Positions 9,629 through 18,865 are shown, counted from the stretch's first letter. The stretch: DNA of 64,000 nucleotides from Mucilaginibacter ginsenosidivorax (GCF_007971525.1 NZ_CP042437.1:3720001-3784000); one strand, 5' to 3'. Numbers and translations are program-made. The notes: a model not told the origin generated them from the letters alone.

Positions 9629-10621
9629 CTACTTGCTACTTTCCTTAACTTCTTCCGTTTTTAAATTTCCCGCCAGCTGCGGGTTTTGGGGGGGGAGTTT
9701 TTTTACCTCCCTTTCCACCTCGGTTTGCTGTACAGATACGGCATAATCTGCAGGTTCGATGTGGCTGCCCGATGCTTCGGCATATACCTGGGTAAACTCG
9801 GCACCAATGTACAGGATAGCCGATGTGTAATATATCCAAACCAGGATAACTATAATTGAACCGGCTGCGCCATAGGCCGAGCCCTGCGCCGTATACTGAA
9901 TGTATAAGCTGATAATATACTGGCCAAGCATAAAAAGCAAGGCGGTAAAAAACGCACCAGACCGTACATCGCGCCATTTAATTTTTACATCGGGCAAAAA
10001 CTTAAAAATGATGCCAAATAATGTGGTAATTACAACCAGGGTAATGCCTAAGTTAATTCCTTTTAAAAGCAAACCTGTTATAGAGGGTATAAAATGTGCT
10101 ATCTTGTCTTTTAAGGCATCCATTATCAAGTTGATAGCCAACGTTGCCAAAAGCAAAAAGCCAAGGCTGATGATAAGCGAGAAAGAAACAAACCTGTTTT
10201 TGAGCAACTGTACCCACCCTCGTTTAGGCTTGGCTTTTACCCGCCAAATAATGTTTAATGAATCCTGTATCTCAATAAAAATGCTGCTGGCGCCTAATAA
10301 CAAGGTAATTACGCCAATTACCACAGCAACACCGGACTTGCCCGAAAGCGCTAAGTGTGTTAAAGCATCCTGAATTTGCTGCGCCGGTCCCGGGCCAACG
10401 TAGTGAGCAATTTGTGGATAAAGCCTATGGGTTGCGGCATCCTGGCCAAAAACAAGGCCGGCTACAGAAATGATGATGATTAATAAGGGGGCTATCGAAA
10501 AAACGGTATAGTAAGCCAAAGAGGCACTTAGCTTTAGGCCATTATCGCTTATGAAGCCGCTAAACGTGGCTATCAACACTTTCCAAAGTTGTTTTAGATA
10601 TTCTTTGCTTAAAACTTTCAT
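9629..10621 (-). CDS. YihY/BrkB-family membrane protein
   Basis: The 330-residue protein has the six membrane spans of the YihY/virulence-factor-BrkB family, with the typical A-S-L-A-Y-Y-T-V-F-S-I-A-P-L start of the first span and W-K-V-L at the N-terminus. The C-terminus is a 40-residue hydrophilic tail rich in K, E and P. The family was once called RNase BN in error; the function is unknown. I chose the ATG at 10621 rather than a TTG at 10639 because it fits the family's N-terminus. Confidence 0.9.
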   Translation of the reverse strand: MKVLSKEYLKQLWKVLIATFSGFISDNGLKLSASLAYYTVFSIAPLLIIIISVAGLVFGQDAATHRLYPQIAHYVGPGPAQQIQDALTHLALSGKSGVAVVIGVITLLLGASSIFIEIQDSLNIIWRVKAKPKRGWVQLLKNRFVSFSLIISLGFLLLATLAINLIMDALKDKIAHFIPSITGLLLKGINLGITLVVITTLFGIIFKFLPDVKIKWRDVRSGAFFTALLFMLGQYIISLYIQYTAQGSAYGAAGSIIVILVWIYYTSAILYIGAEFTQVYAEASGSHIEPADYAVSVQQTEVEREVKKLPPQNPQLAGNLKTEEVKESSK

Positions 10622-10715
10622 GCTTATTCTTTTAATCAATTTTAACCCGGCTATAGCTAAGCAATTATAATGCCTTTGTGTAGCCCGCTTTTAAATGCTT
10701 GCTCATAAATTTAAT

Positions 10716-11393
10716 TTATAATGCTGTAAACGGAATATCAGCCAGTTGATAATTGCGCCATCCGTCAAAATCATAATGCCACCACTCGGTGGGCAATACC
10801 GTAAAGCCATGCGCGTGCATAATTGTTTTAAGCAGCTCACGATTGGCGGTTTGTAACGGTGTTGCCCCGGGATAGTTGGCCGATGCCTTTTTGCTGAAGC
10901 TATCAAAGCCGGTTGGCATCTGCAGTTCTTTTCCGGTTTCAAGGTCAATCAGCGTAAGGTCTATCGCGCAGCCACGATTGTGCTTTGAGCCGAATTTAGG
11001 ATTGGCAACAAAATTGGTATCGGGCGTGGTTTTGTAAAATGCAACAGTGACAGCATAAGGCCGGTAGGCATCAAATATTTTTAAGCCCAACCCCCTCGTT
11101 TTCAAATCAGCTTCAACTTCCGCTAAAGCTTTTACAACAGGTAGCCGGGCATATGCCTTAGCCTGCCTGTACATAACCCGATGCATAAAATTGTTAGTTG
11201 TGGCATAGCGGATATCGAGTTTTATAGCCGGGATGTATTTTATTATTTCGACCAGGCGTTTATTTGAATCGGCCTTTACCTGGGCTTTATAGCCTGCAAT
11301 GCCGCAAACACGGGTGCTGTCAATATACTTATAGTGCTGCGCTCCGGCATTAAGGCTAAGTAAAACAAAAGCAAGCAGGCAATAACGCATCAT
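10716..11393 (-). CDS. D-alanyl-D-alanine dipeptidase, VanX/DdpX family, exported
   Basis: The 225-residue protein starts with a signal peptide (M-M-R-Y-C-L-L-A-F-V-L-L-S-L-N-A-G-A-Q). The M15D zinc site is visible: S-K-H-N-R-G-C-A-I-D gives the His and Asp ligands, and T-E-W-W-H-Y-D-F gives the catalytic Glu and third ligand His. The enzyme cleaves D-Ala-D-Ala, probably for peptidoglycan recycling. The start at 11393 is five bases past the alanine dehydrogenase stop, so both genes are co-transcribed: D-Ala-D-Ala breakdown next to alanine catabolism. No vanH/vanA genes are near, so resistance is not implied. Confidence 0.92.
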   Translation of the reverse strand: MMRYCLLAFVLLSLNAGAQHYKYIDSTRVCGIAGYKAQVKADSNKRLVEIIKYIPAIKLDIRYATTNNFMHRVMYRQAKAYARLPVVKALAEVEADLKTRGLGLKIFDAYRPYAVTVAFYKTTPDTNFVANPKFGSKHNRGCAIDLTLIDLETGKELQMPTGFDSFSKKASANYPGATPLQTANRELLKTIMHAHGFTVLPTEWWHYDFDGWRNYQLADIPFTAL

Positions 11394-11397
11394 ACCA

Positions 11398-12624
11398 TTA
11401 CCTGTGCGATACGATGAGGAGGTCAAGGTCCTTACACGGAATTGAAAACCGCTCGCCAATGTACTTATTGGTGAGCTGGCCCTGGTAAATATATACCGCG
11501 TTGCGTACACCCGATTTTTGCCATATCACGTTTTTAATACCGCCTTGTTCGCCTATATCCAGCAAAATGGGGGCAAAAATATTGGTGAGGGCATAGGTAG
11601 CTGTACGGGCAACCCTCGAAGCGATGTTGGGTACGCAATAATGAATAACATCGTATTTGCGAAAAACCGGGTGCGTGTGGTTGGTAACCTCCGAGGTTTC
11701 AAAACAACCGCCCTGGTCAATACTCACATCGATGATAACCGAATCGCGTTTCATGCGGCTTACCGTAGCTTCGGATATGATACAGGGGCTGCGGCCATCT
11801 TCGGCACGGATTGCGCCGATAGCCACATCGCAGGTGGTAATGGCTTTTTCTAATACAATGGGCTGCACCACTGATGTAAATACCCTTGCACCAATGTTGT
11901 TTTGCAAGCGCCGCAGCTTATATATTGATGGATCAAAAACCTTTACTTCGGCTCCTAATGATATGGCTGTACGGGCAGCGTATTCGCCAACGGTACCTGC
12001 TCCTAATATTACAATTTCGGTAGGTGGCACACCGGTAATGCCCCCCAGCATCAGGCCTTTGCCTTCAAAAACATTGCTTAAATATTCTGCTGCTATCAGT
12101 ATAGATGTGGCCCCAACTATTTCGCTCATGGCCCTTACTACGGTTAATGAGCCGCCTTCATCAAGCAAATGCTCAAAACATAGGGCGGTAACATTTTTTT
12201 TCATGAGGGCATGCAGGCTATCGGCTTTCAGGGTAGCCAGCTGCAACGCCGAGATCAGGATTTGGCCATGTTTCATCATTTCAATTTCCTGAACCATGGG
12301 CGGGGCAATTTTAATAATGATATCGGCCTCGTAAACCGTTTTAGTATCATAAACAATCAGGGCTCCCTGTTCGCTGTAATCTTTATCGCTAAAATTGGCA
12401 GCCTGCCCGGCATTGCTCTCCAGCATTACCTGGTGGCCATTATTAACTAACAGCGCAACCGAAAGCGGTGTAAGCGGAATCCTGTTTTCCTGGAAGGAAA
12501 TTTCCTTAGGAATGCCAATAAATAATTGATTCTTTTTGTTTTTGACCTCCAGCATTGATTCCTGGGGCTGCATCATGGCCTGTTTGGCAACATCCGAAAA
12601 CCCACTGTATTTCCCTGAACTCAT
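11398..12624 (-). CDS. ald: Alanine dehydrogenase
   Basis: The protein of 408 residues interconverts L-alanine and pyruvate with NAD. After a 30-residue N-terminal extension, the family start I-G-I-P-K-E-I-S-F-Q-E-N-R-I-P-L-T-P is seen; the Rossmann motif is I-L-G-A-G-T-V-G-E-Y-A-A-R near residue 210; D-V-S-I-D-Q-G-G-C-F-E-T-S near 310 and H-Y-C-V-P-N-I near 340 are also conserved. The extended N-terminus and slightly divergent C-terminus are usual for the Bacteroidota form. It lies directly upstream of the D-Ala-D-Ala dipeptidase and 53 bases downstream of tsaE. Confidence 0.93.
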   Translation of the reverse strand: MSSGKYSGFSDVAKQAMMQPQESMLEVKNKKNQLFIGIPKEISFQENRIPLTPLSVALLVNNGHQVMLESNAGQAANFSDKDYSEQGALIVYDTKTVYEADIIIKIAPPMVQEIEMMKHGQILISALQLATLKADSLHALMKKNVTALCFEHLLDEGGSLTVVRAMSEIVGATSILIAAEYLSNVFEGKGLMLGGITGVPPTEIVILGAGTVGEYAARTAISLGAEVKVFDPSIYKLRRLQNNIGARVFTSVVQPIVLEKAITTCDVAIGAIRAEDGRSPCIISEATVSRMKRDSVIIDVSIDQGGCFETSEVTNHTHPVFRKYDVIHYCVPNIASRVARTATYALTNIFAPILLDIGEQGGIKNVIWQKSGVRNAVYIYQGQLTNKYIGERFSIPCKDLDLLIVSHR

Positions 12625-12677
12625 GTATATGTTTTTTTCTGGCTGATGAAGATAAGAAAAAAGGATGTATCCTGAAA

Positions 12678-13094
12678 CTAAATATTTTCTATACTAACCA
12701 GCCTTGCGCCATCGTCCAGCACTTTAATAGTTATGTTTGAATAATGCTCTGGGAGCAAATCGGGGATCTTTTCGGGCCATTCAATAAAGCACCAGGCACC
12801 GGCGTAAAAATATTCTTCATAACCCATGTCCAGCGCTTCGGTTTGATCTTTAAGGCGATAAAAATCAAAATGATAAATTTTATCCTTCGCGGTATGGTAC
12901 TCATTAACAATGGAAAACGTAGGGCTGCTGATATTATCCGTAGTGCCCAGCGCCTTGCATAGCTCTTTGATCAGCGTAGTTTTACCCGCGCCCATATCGC
13001 CGTAAAATAAAAAAATACGGTTATTGCCGGCATGCTCAATAATAGCCCGGGCCGCCTGGGGTAAGTTGGATATGGATGAAATAGTTAGTTGCAT
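12678..13094 (-). CDS. tsaE: tRNA threonylcarbamoyladenosine biosynthesis ATPase TsaE
   Basis: The 138-residue P-loop ATPase works with TsaB and TsaD to make t6A37 in tRNA. The Walker A motif G-D-M-G-A-G-K-T-T-L lies at residues ~32-41, T-x-x-x-S-P-T-F-S-I-V-N-E-Y (family signature) near 55-67, and the Walker-B-like F-D-F-Y-R-L near 77. It is followed by ald on the same strand. Confidence 0.96.
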   Translation of the reverse strand: MQLTISSISNLPQAARAIIEHAGNNRIFLFYGDMGAGKTTLIKELCKALGTTDNISSPTFSIVNEYHTAKDKIYHFDFYRLKDQTEALDMGYEEYFYAGAWCFIEWPEKIPDLLPEHYSNITIKVLDDGARLVSIENI

Positions 13095-13096
13095 AG

Positions 13097-13187
13097 GCCC
13101 CCTCTAAATCTCCCCCGGTAGGGGAGACTCTTAGTTAGTTTTTTTGTTTATTAAGCCCTCCCTTCCGGGGAGGGTTTGGGTGGGGCT
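13097..13187. repeat. Imperfect inverted repeat of the CCCTCTAAATCTCCCCC type
   Basis: Left arm 13097-13130 and right arm 13153-13187 are imperfect reverse complements (GCCCC..CC.AAA.C.CCCC pattern against GGGG.GGGTTTGGGTGGGGC). Each arm is itself a small hairpin (CTCCCC..GGGGAG and CCCTCC..GGAGGG). It fills the gap between divergent tsaE and the DUF1835 gene. Such GC-rich palindromes are common interspersed repeats in this phylum. Confidence 0.75.
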
Positions 13188-13324
13188 AAATTAATCAAAT
13201 ATCTTCAACCAAAAATCTCAAAAACCTATTGGTTGCATCTATCACAACAGTCTCACAAAAATATTTTCAAAAAAACTCATCAATCCATGTTAAAACCTGT
13301 TGTTTTGTATATAACCATGCTACT

Positions 13325-14110
13325 ATGAGCAACATTCTTCATATCCTTAACGGCGATTCAACATGGCATAGCTTTAACCAAACCGGCCTTGATGGCGATG
13401 TAATGGTTTGGCGCGAGGTTTTATCAGAAGGCCCCTTGATGGAAAATATCTCGTCGGGCACTTTCTGGAGCAGCCGATCCAGGTGGATGGGCAAAACTTT
13501 TAACGAGCCTGAAGAAGAATACAAGCACAAAGTGATTGACGAACTGGGCAAACTAAACGGACAATACGACGAAGTGAATCTTTGGTTTGAGTTTGACCTG
13601 CATTGCCAGGTAAACCTGCTTGGCGTAATGCGCATGCTAAACCAGCAAACCAATATGTCGGCCCCTGCCGTATTCCTGATTTGCCCAAATGACTTCCCCG
13701 GCATCGACGATTTTAAGGGTATTGGCCAGTTAAACGGCGATCAGCTGGAAGACCTGTATGACAGCCGCGAACAATTAAGCGACTGGGAATTTGAGCTGGC
13801 TGCCGAAGCCTGGCCATTAATTGTTAAAGGGAATGCCGATGAAATGGACCAATGGCTTAATGAAAATTCCTTTTGGGGTGCTTTACACCTTTTGAAGCCG
13901 GCGCTGCTTGCACATTTAAAACGCTTAAGGCTAAATACCAACGGCCTAAATTACATTGAACAAAAACTGCTTGACATTTATAACAGCGGTATAAAAACCA
14001 GGCCTGAAATGTATCATGCATTCTGGTCGACAGAAAAAATATATGGCATGGGCGATAGCGAGATTGATATTTACCTTAAACTACTGGCAGAAAAACAGCT
14101 AATACATTAA
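13325..14110 (+). CDS. DUF1835 domain-containing protein
   Basis: The 261-residue protein opens with the DUF1835 pattern L-H-I-L-N-G-D-S-T-W..F-N-Q-T-G-L-D-G-D-V-M-V-W-R-E-V-L-S-E-G-P shown here as spaced residues (N-G-D-S and W-R-E-x-L-x-E-G-P are the hallmarks). The protein is cytosolic and acidic; the function of the family is unknown. An upstream in-frame ATG at 13229 exists but adds 32 residues without family match, so the ATG at 13325 is preferred. Convergent with the GHL10 gene. Confidence 0.85.
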   Translation: MSNILHILNGDSTWHSFNQTGLDGDVMVWREVLSEGPLMENISSGTFWSSRSRWMGKTFNEPEEEYKHKVIDELGKLNGQYDEVNLWFEFDLHCQVNLLGVMRMLNQQTNMSAPAVFLICPNDFPGIDDFKGIGQLNGDQLEDLYDSREQLSDWEFELAAEAWPLIVKGNADEMDQWLNENSFWGALHLLKPALLAHLKRLRLNTNGLNYIEQKLLDIYNSGIKTRPEMYHAFWSTEKIYGMGDSEIDIYLKLLAEKQLIH

Positions 14111-14150
14111 TCAGCAGGTGCCGGCAGTATTATCAAATAAACAACGATTA

Positions 14151-14225
14151 AATATCGAACACTGAATATCGAATAATGAAGGAAAACTTCGGTGTTGGAC
14201 ATTCGAAATTCGTTACTCAATATTA
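14151..14225. repeat. Word-type palindrome (ATCGAA phrases)
   Basis: Left arm 14151-14181 (AATATCGAACACTGAATATC then GAATAATGAAG) and right arm 14187-14225 are imperfect reverse complements; the shared words are AATAT, GAAT-TCGAAT and GAAG. It sits between the convergent stops of the DUF1835 gene and the GHL10 gene and could also act as a bidirectional transcript end. Confidence 0.65.
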
Positions 14226-14250
14226 TTTGTGCCTTTTTTACGCCTCCCCA

Positions 14251-15807
14251 CTACGGCACCGTGACGGCAATGGTTGGCGACCGGTCGCTTTCGTTTTTCA
14301 TCCGGTCAAGCGCGGTTACTACATAAAAGTAGGTTTTGCCTTTTTGTACGGTATTGTCATCATAACCAGGGTTGGTGTTGTATTCAATTTTGAGGATGTT
14401 TTTAGGATCGTCTATATTTATTTTCTCGTTATCAAAACGGTATATCACGTAGCCGTAAACGGGTTCTTCATCTTTAGCCAGTGCCGGGGCCTGCCATCTT
14501 ACAGCTACGCCACCTTTTAAGCCGGGGCGGGCCGTAACGTTTTGAGGCGGATTGGGCGCTATAGAATCGCGCCAAAGCATTACCGGTGGCAAAGCGGGGT
14601 ACCTGTAATAATTATCCCGCAATGAATCGGTTATACCCAACGGGTTATTGGTAAGCGAACTGGAACTAAAATATACACTCCCCTGCGCCCTCGGGTTATT
14701 CCTGATGAGGGTTATCTGGCTGGGCAGCTGCGCCGGGTTTTTAAAAGCCAGGGTTTTACGTTCATTTATACGGTAAGCGGCCTGGCCTATATAAAGGTGC
14801 CTGCCATAGGTATTATCGCTCCACCAGCTTAATAGTTTATCAAACGCGGCAGCACGGTTGCCAATAGGCCAGTACAATTGCGGATTTATGTAATCAATCC
14901 AGCCTTCCTGCATCCATTTGCGCGAGTCGGCATAGTTTTCATAGTATGATGATCCGCCGTTGGTTTCAGATCCCACCTCATTTTGTGCCTTATTGGCCCA
15001 GATACCAAAGGGGCTGATACCGAATTTAATATTCGGGTCATGCGCATGCACGCTATCGGCAATCATTTTTATCAGCAGGTCAACATTGTGCCGGCGCCAA
15101 TCTTTTATATTATCAAAGCCCTGCCCGTATTTGGCGTAAGTATCCTCGTCGTTTATTTTTTGGCCTGCAATGGGGTAGGGGTAAAAATAATCGTCCATGT
15201 GTACGCCGTCGATATCATAGTTATCTACCACATCCAGTATTACCTGTACTATATAATCGCGCACTTCGGGCAGGCCGGGATTAAAGGTTTTGATGCCGCC
15301 ATAGGTAAAAAACCATTCTGGTTTTATCCGGGTGATGTGTTGGGGGCTAAGCGCGGCAAAGTTGCCATCAAAAGTTGCCCTGTATGGGTTAAACCAGGCA
15401 TGCAGTTCCATGCCTCGTTTATGGGCTTCGGTAATGGCAAATTCCAAAGGGTCGTATCCCGGGTTTTGGCCTTGCCGGCCGGTTAAATATTTTGACCATG
15501 GCTCGCGGCCTTTGGCATAAAGGGCATCGGCAGCGGGCCTTACCTGTAGCATAATGGCATTAATCCCGGTTTCCTGGTGCGAATTCAGGATATCCAGCAA
15601 TTGCTGCTTTTGCTTTTCCATGGTGAGCTTAGTACTTGTTGGCCAGTCGATATTTACAACAGTAGCTATCCAAACGCCCCTGAATTCGCGTTTGGGTTGG
15701 GTTTTAACAGCAGCCGGGGCATTTGCCGGTTCGGCCGGCTGCGCGTTAACGCTTGTTATGATAAACAGTGTAAATATCAATAGTAAAATATGGCGGGATA
15801 TATGCAT
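14251..15807 (-). CDS. GHL10 (DUF187) family glycoside-hydrolase-like protein
   Basis: The 518-residue protein has a signal peptide (M-H-I-S-R-H-I-L-L-L-I-F...V-N-A), then a short Pro/Ala linker and R-E-F-R-G-V-W-I-A-T-V, the start of the GHL10 TIM barrel. Conserved blocks include M-L-Q-V-R-P-A-A-D-A, W-F-N-P-Y-R, D-G-V-H-M-D-D-Y-F-Y-P-Y and P-Q-L-Y-W-P. A fibronectin type III-like domain occupies the last ~100 residues. The family is thought to act on glucans or peptidoglycan-related sugars outside the cytoplasm; the substrate cannot be read here. Confidence 0.9.
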   Translation of the reverse strand: MHISRHILLLIFTLFIITSVNAQPAEPANAPAAVKTQPKREFRGVWIATVVNIDWPTSTKLTMEKQKQQLLDILNSHQETGINAIMLQVRPAADALYAKGREPWSKYLTGRQGQNPGYDPLEFAITEAHKRGMELHAWFNPYRATFDGNFAALSPQHITRIKPEWFFTYGGIKTFNPGLPEVRDYIVQVILDVVDNYDIDGVHMDDYFYPYPIAGQKINDEDTYAKYGQGFDNIKDWRRHNVDLLIKMIADSVHAHDPNIKFGISPFGIWANKAQNEVGSETNGGSSYYENYADSRKWMQEGWIDYINPQLYWPIGNRAAAFDKLLSWWSDNTYGRHLYIGQAAYRINERKTLAFKNPAQLPSQITLIRNNPRAQGSVYFSSSSLTNNPLGITDSLRDNYYRYPALPPVMLWRDSIAPNPPQNVTARPGLKGGVAVRWQAPALAKDEEPVYGYVIYRFDNEKINIDDPKNILKIEYNTNPGYDDNTVQKGKTYFYVVTALDRMKNESDRSPTIAVTVP

Positions 15808-15874
15808 TAAAGCCGATTTGTTAAAGCTGCAAAGATATAAAACTCACATTGCAGGTGTTTTATTATAACTCATA

Positions 15875-16107
15875 AAATTTGCACACGAATTATACTGCCA
15901 CCGTAATAGATTGTATCGAATTCCACGAATTTTAATATGAAGTAGCAATGATTGATTAAGCGAGAATATACCGTAGCCGGGACACAACTGACCGGATTTC
16001 ACAAATTTTTCACTTGTTAATAATTTTTCAAATAACAAGCGATAAGGATTCGTGTAATTCGATTTAATTGTAGCCAGCTTGAAAGGCAATTCGTGTCTAA
16101 AATTTGC
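15875..16107. repeat. Long 233-bp imperfect palindrome (CACGAATT words)
   Basis: Left arm 15875-15932 and right arm 16046-16107 are about 60-base imperfect inverted repeats: both contain ACACGAATT near the outer end and CGAATT.CACGAAT near the inner end, separated by a similar AT-rich spacer. The ~110-base centre holds a smaller inverted repeat (CTTGTTA ... TAACAAG). No gene is supported in it. It occupies most of the gap between divergent GHL10 and the coiled-coil protein; the remaining 270 bases to 16381 are AT-rich leader without a recognisable gene. Confidence 0.75.
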
Positions 16108-16381
16108 TTGTGTGTTGTGTTTTTGGCATTTTGTGCTTAATTTTAGCCGTCACCAATACATTTTTCAACCTGCATTTTTTTTGAAAATCATAATTTTAGC
16201 CTTTTTACGTTTAATATCGCTAAAGAGTTAACCACTTAAAAAAACAGTTAGAATTGCAATAAAAAGCATGTAATATCAATTAATATGAATATGCTTGTAC
16301 ATTAATGTTCCGGTTAAAAAGGTAGATTTTTAAAACAGCTGCCGTTTTAAACTGTATTTAAACTTTAAATAATTAATTGCT

Positions 16382-17296
16382 ATGGAAAATCAATATGGGC
16401 AACCACCTAAGAAAAATTCAAACGTAATTTATTTTCTGATTGTGGTGGTTTTGGCTTTGTTAGGTACCGATGTGTATTTGTACTTGCAAAAAAACAAGTC
16501 GGATGTGCGGATAGTTACCCAACAGGATGAACAAACAAAACTAAAAGCAGACCTGGACAGTCTTGAACACCAGGTTGAGCTTGTAAATGCCGGCAAGGCC
16601 AAAATGTCGGCCGAAATGATAGCCAAAAACGATTCGTTAAAAGAAAAAATTAAAGTTTTAAGGGTACAACTGGCTAAAGGCAAGCTTACCAAGGCCGAAT
16701 TGGTAAAGGCCGAAGAGGATGTTAAACAACTGCGTTATTTTGTAACTAAATACACAGCCGATATTGAAGAACTTCATAAGCAGAATGCCACGCTTGCCTC
16801 AGAGCGGGATACACTGAAGAATAACCTGGCTACAGTATCTAAAAAAGCCGATACCCTTACCAAACAAAACCAGGACCTGGATGCCAAGGTAAAAGTGGCG
16901 CAGGCCTTAAAGCTGGCCACATCAAATATTGTGGCCTATAAAATAAAGGGCAGCGGAAAAGAGGTTGATGTTACCCGCGCAGGGCCTGCAAAAAAAATAA
17001 AGATAAACTTTACAGTTGCCAGCAATACATTGGCCAATAAAGCCATGCATGATATTTATGTACGTATTATTGACCCTACAGGCAACCTGATAACCGCGCC
17101 CGATGGCGGAACTTTTAGTGCCGATAACACCGACCTGCAATACACCTACAAAACATCTATTGATTTTAAAGATGATGGCACCGAGTATACCATTGACTGG
17201 GTTAACCCAACCCCGCCGTTTGTAAAGGGCACTTACACTGTTTTGCTTTATGCCGATGGCAGCACAATGGGAAAAACAGGTTTTACACTGAAATAA
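16382..17296 (+). CDS. Membrane-anchored coiled-coil protein of unknown function
   Basis: The 304-residue protein has a 15-residue polar N-terminus, one membrane helix (V-I-Y-F-L-I-V-V-V-L-A-L-L-G) at residues ~16-34, then a coiled coil with K/E/L heptads to about residue 175, and a C-terminal beta-rich domain of ~120 residues with D-P-T-G-N-L-I-T and a F-V-K-G-T-Y-T-V-L-L-Y-A-D-G ending. The layout fits a periplasmic structural or scaffold protein anchored in the inner membrane. It has its own terminator. Confidence 0.8.
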   Translation: MENQYGQPPKKNSNVIYFLIVVVLALLGTDVYLYLQKNKSDVRIVTQQDEQTKLKADLDSLEHQVELVNAGKAKMSAEMIAKNDSLKEKIKVLRVQLAKGKLTKAELVKAEEDVKQLRYFVTKYTADIEELHKQNATLASERDTLKNNLATVSKKADTLTKQNQDLDAKVKVAQALKLATSNIVAYKIKGSGKEVDVTRAGPAKKIKINFTVASNTLANKAMHDIYVRIIDPTGNLITAPDGGTFSADNTDLQYTYKTSIDFKDDGTEYTIDWVNPTPPFVKGTYTVLLYADGSTMGKTGFTLK

Positions 17297-17317
17297 AACA
17301 ATTCAATTTAATTAATG

Positions 17318-17352
17318 AAAGCCCTGTTCCGGATGTGGAACAGGGCTTTTTT
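17318..17352 (+). terminator. Strong rho-independent terminator
   Basis: AAAGCCCTGTTCC and GGAACAGGGCTTT form a 13-bp stem with a six-base loop, followed by T residues, 22 bases after the coiled-coil gene. Confidence 0.92.
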
Positions 17353-17541
17353 GATTATTGCCGTTGTGGTGCCGGTGCCAGGGGCCTATGGCATTATATG
17401 ATCTGATTTTCAATGAGATATTATATAAATTCACCCCCAAAATCCGTAAAAACACCTTTGTAATAACGTAGTTTTACGTGCAAATATTCACCGCGGGGCG
17501 GCTAAATTTACTTAGTCAATTTAAATCTAAACCCCTGAATT

Positions 17542-18654
17542 ATGGATCGCGCCATTATCGAAAAAGACCAAAGGCAACGTGAAAAAATATTACCTGTACT
17601 TTATTTTTGTTCAAGTTTTTTTGGACTCGGACTTATAAGCGCACTTATTTGGGCGCATAATGTGCAGGCCGCCATGACCGCGGTGGAGTGGATTATAGCC
17701 TGTACCATTAGTGGTGGTTTCATTGGTTTTCTTTTTGGTATCCCCAAAGTGGTACAAAGTGCCGGAACGCCTGCCGGCGCCGAAAATTACCGGCAACAGG
17801 TTAATACCAACCTTTCAGATATATCCGATTGGCTTACAAAAATTATAGTGGGTTTGGGCCTGGTAAAACTTACTAAAATTCCGCCCTACTTAAAAGGCAT
17901 AGCGCAGGCATTTGCCACCGGCCTTAATGAAGCTGGCAAAACCGAAGCACCCACTGCTATGGCTTTTGCATACGGCCTTGTTATAGGCTACTTTGTGGTT
18001 GGCTTTTTGTTTGGGTACCTGGTTACCCGCCTTTACCTGGCTGCCGAATTCAGGGAAGTAGATAAGGCTGCTACCCTAACCGAATTAAAAAACCAAATTG
18101 ATACCGCACAGGCAAAAATTGAAAACGTGGAGGCCGGGCAGTCGATGCTCACGCAATCGCTTATTCAGAACGCTCCGGCCGCGGTAGCCGAAGATAAACA
18201 GGCCAACCTTGACAACCTGAAGGCACAGGCAGATGCCTATTTGAGCATACAATCGGGCGATTATGGTGCCCGTGTGCGTATGAAAAATGCCAGCGCGGGC
18301 AATATGGCGGCCTATGCGTTAACTAATAAAATTACCAAGGACGAAATCCTGGAGCTAAACGCTACTTCATTTAACCAGGGGCTGATTGTGGCGCTGGCTA
18401 CCCTGATCATCACCAAACCCGAACCCGGCGATCTGGACCGTTTGCTGCAATATGCAGACCAGGTAACCTGGAAACACGTAGAGTACCGCGTACTAAACGC
18501 CATTAGCCAGCTAATGGCTCAAAAGCTTGTAAAAGATGCTGATAAAAGCCGGATTAATAAACTCCTTGATAACTACCGCAAAAATGCCGATAGCTCGATA
18601 CTCGACCGGATAAAAATACTGGGTGCTCAGGTAGCCGATTACAGCGAGAAATAG
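17542..18654 (+). CDS. Membrane protein with a three-helix anchor and helical cytosolic region
   Basis: The 370-residue protein has membrane helices near residues 18-38, 48-65 (S-G-G-F-I-G-F-L-F-G-I-P-K) and 140-165, with a conserved-looking segment N-T-N-L-S-D-I-S-D-W-L-T-K-I-I-V-G-L-G-L near residue 88. I recall the same G-F-L-F-G-I-P-x and S-D-W-L-T-K combination in uncharacterised prokaryotic membrane proteins, including some with signalling or defence-type partner domains. Residues 180-370 are soluble, helical and Ala/Asn/Lys-rich. No enzymatic motif is visible. Promoter-like CACCTTTG precedes it by ~85 bases. Confidence 0.75.
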   Translation: MDRAIIEKDQRQREKILPVLYFCSSFFGLGLISALIWAHNVQAAMTAVEWIIACTISGGFIGFLFGIPKVVQSAGTPAGAENYRQQVNTNLSDISDWLTKIIVGLGLVKLTKIPPYLKGIAQAFATGLNEAGKTEAPTAMAFAYGLVIGYFVVGFLFGYLVTRLYLAAEFREVDKAATLTELKNQIDTAQAKIENVEAGQSMLTQSLIQNAPAAVAEDKQANLDNLKAQADAYLSIQSGDYGARVRMKNASAGNMAAYALTNKITKDEILELNATSFNQGLIVALATLIITKPEPGDLDRLLQYADQVTWKHVEYRVLNAISQLMAQKLVKDADKSRINKLLDNYRKNADSSILDRIKILGAQVADYSEK

Positions 18655-18816
18655 GAGGTTGGTATACGATTGAACCATTAACGATACCACCGGAGTTATT
18701 GGAGGATAGTTAGTTGGAAGTTTAAAGCGCAAAGGTGAAAAAAGAAAGATCATGCCCTGAATTAAGACTAAGCACTTTCGGCTTAACACCTGTGCCTCCC
18801 AATAAATCTTTAATTA

Positions 18817-18845
18817 TTGCTATAGCCTAATTTTTATTATTTTTG
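18817..18845 (+). promoter_or_regulatory. Promoter of the gcvH unit
   Basis: TTG at 18817, an 18-base spacer and TATTTTTG at 18838-18845 match the Bacteroidota consensus exactly; the gcvH ATG lies 20 bases further. Confidence 0.75.
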
Positions 18846-18865
18846 GGCACATAAAATTTAACGAC

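Noticed and set aside
10716..11393. Vancomycin resistance operon suggested by VanX- and VanZ-like genes
   Set aside because: No VanH, VanA or VanRS partners; the VanX-like gene sits with alanine dehydrogenase and the VanZ-like gene with gcvH, both typical of non-resistant Bacteroidota.
15844..16089. 81-codon frame on the minus strand over the CACGAATT palindrome
   Set aside because: It reads through both arms of the repeat, so its sequence is explained by the palindrome; no signal or family motif.
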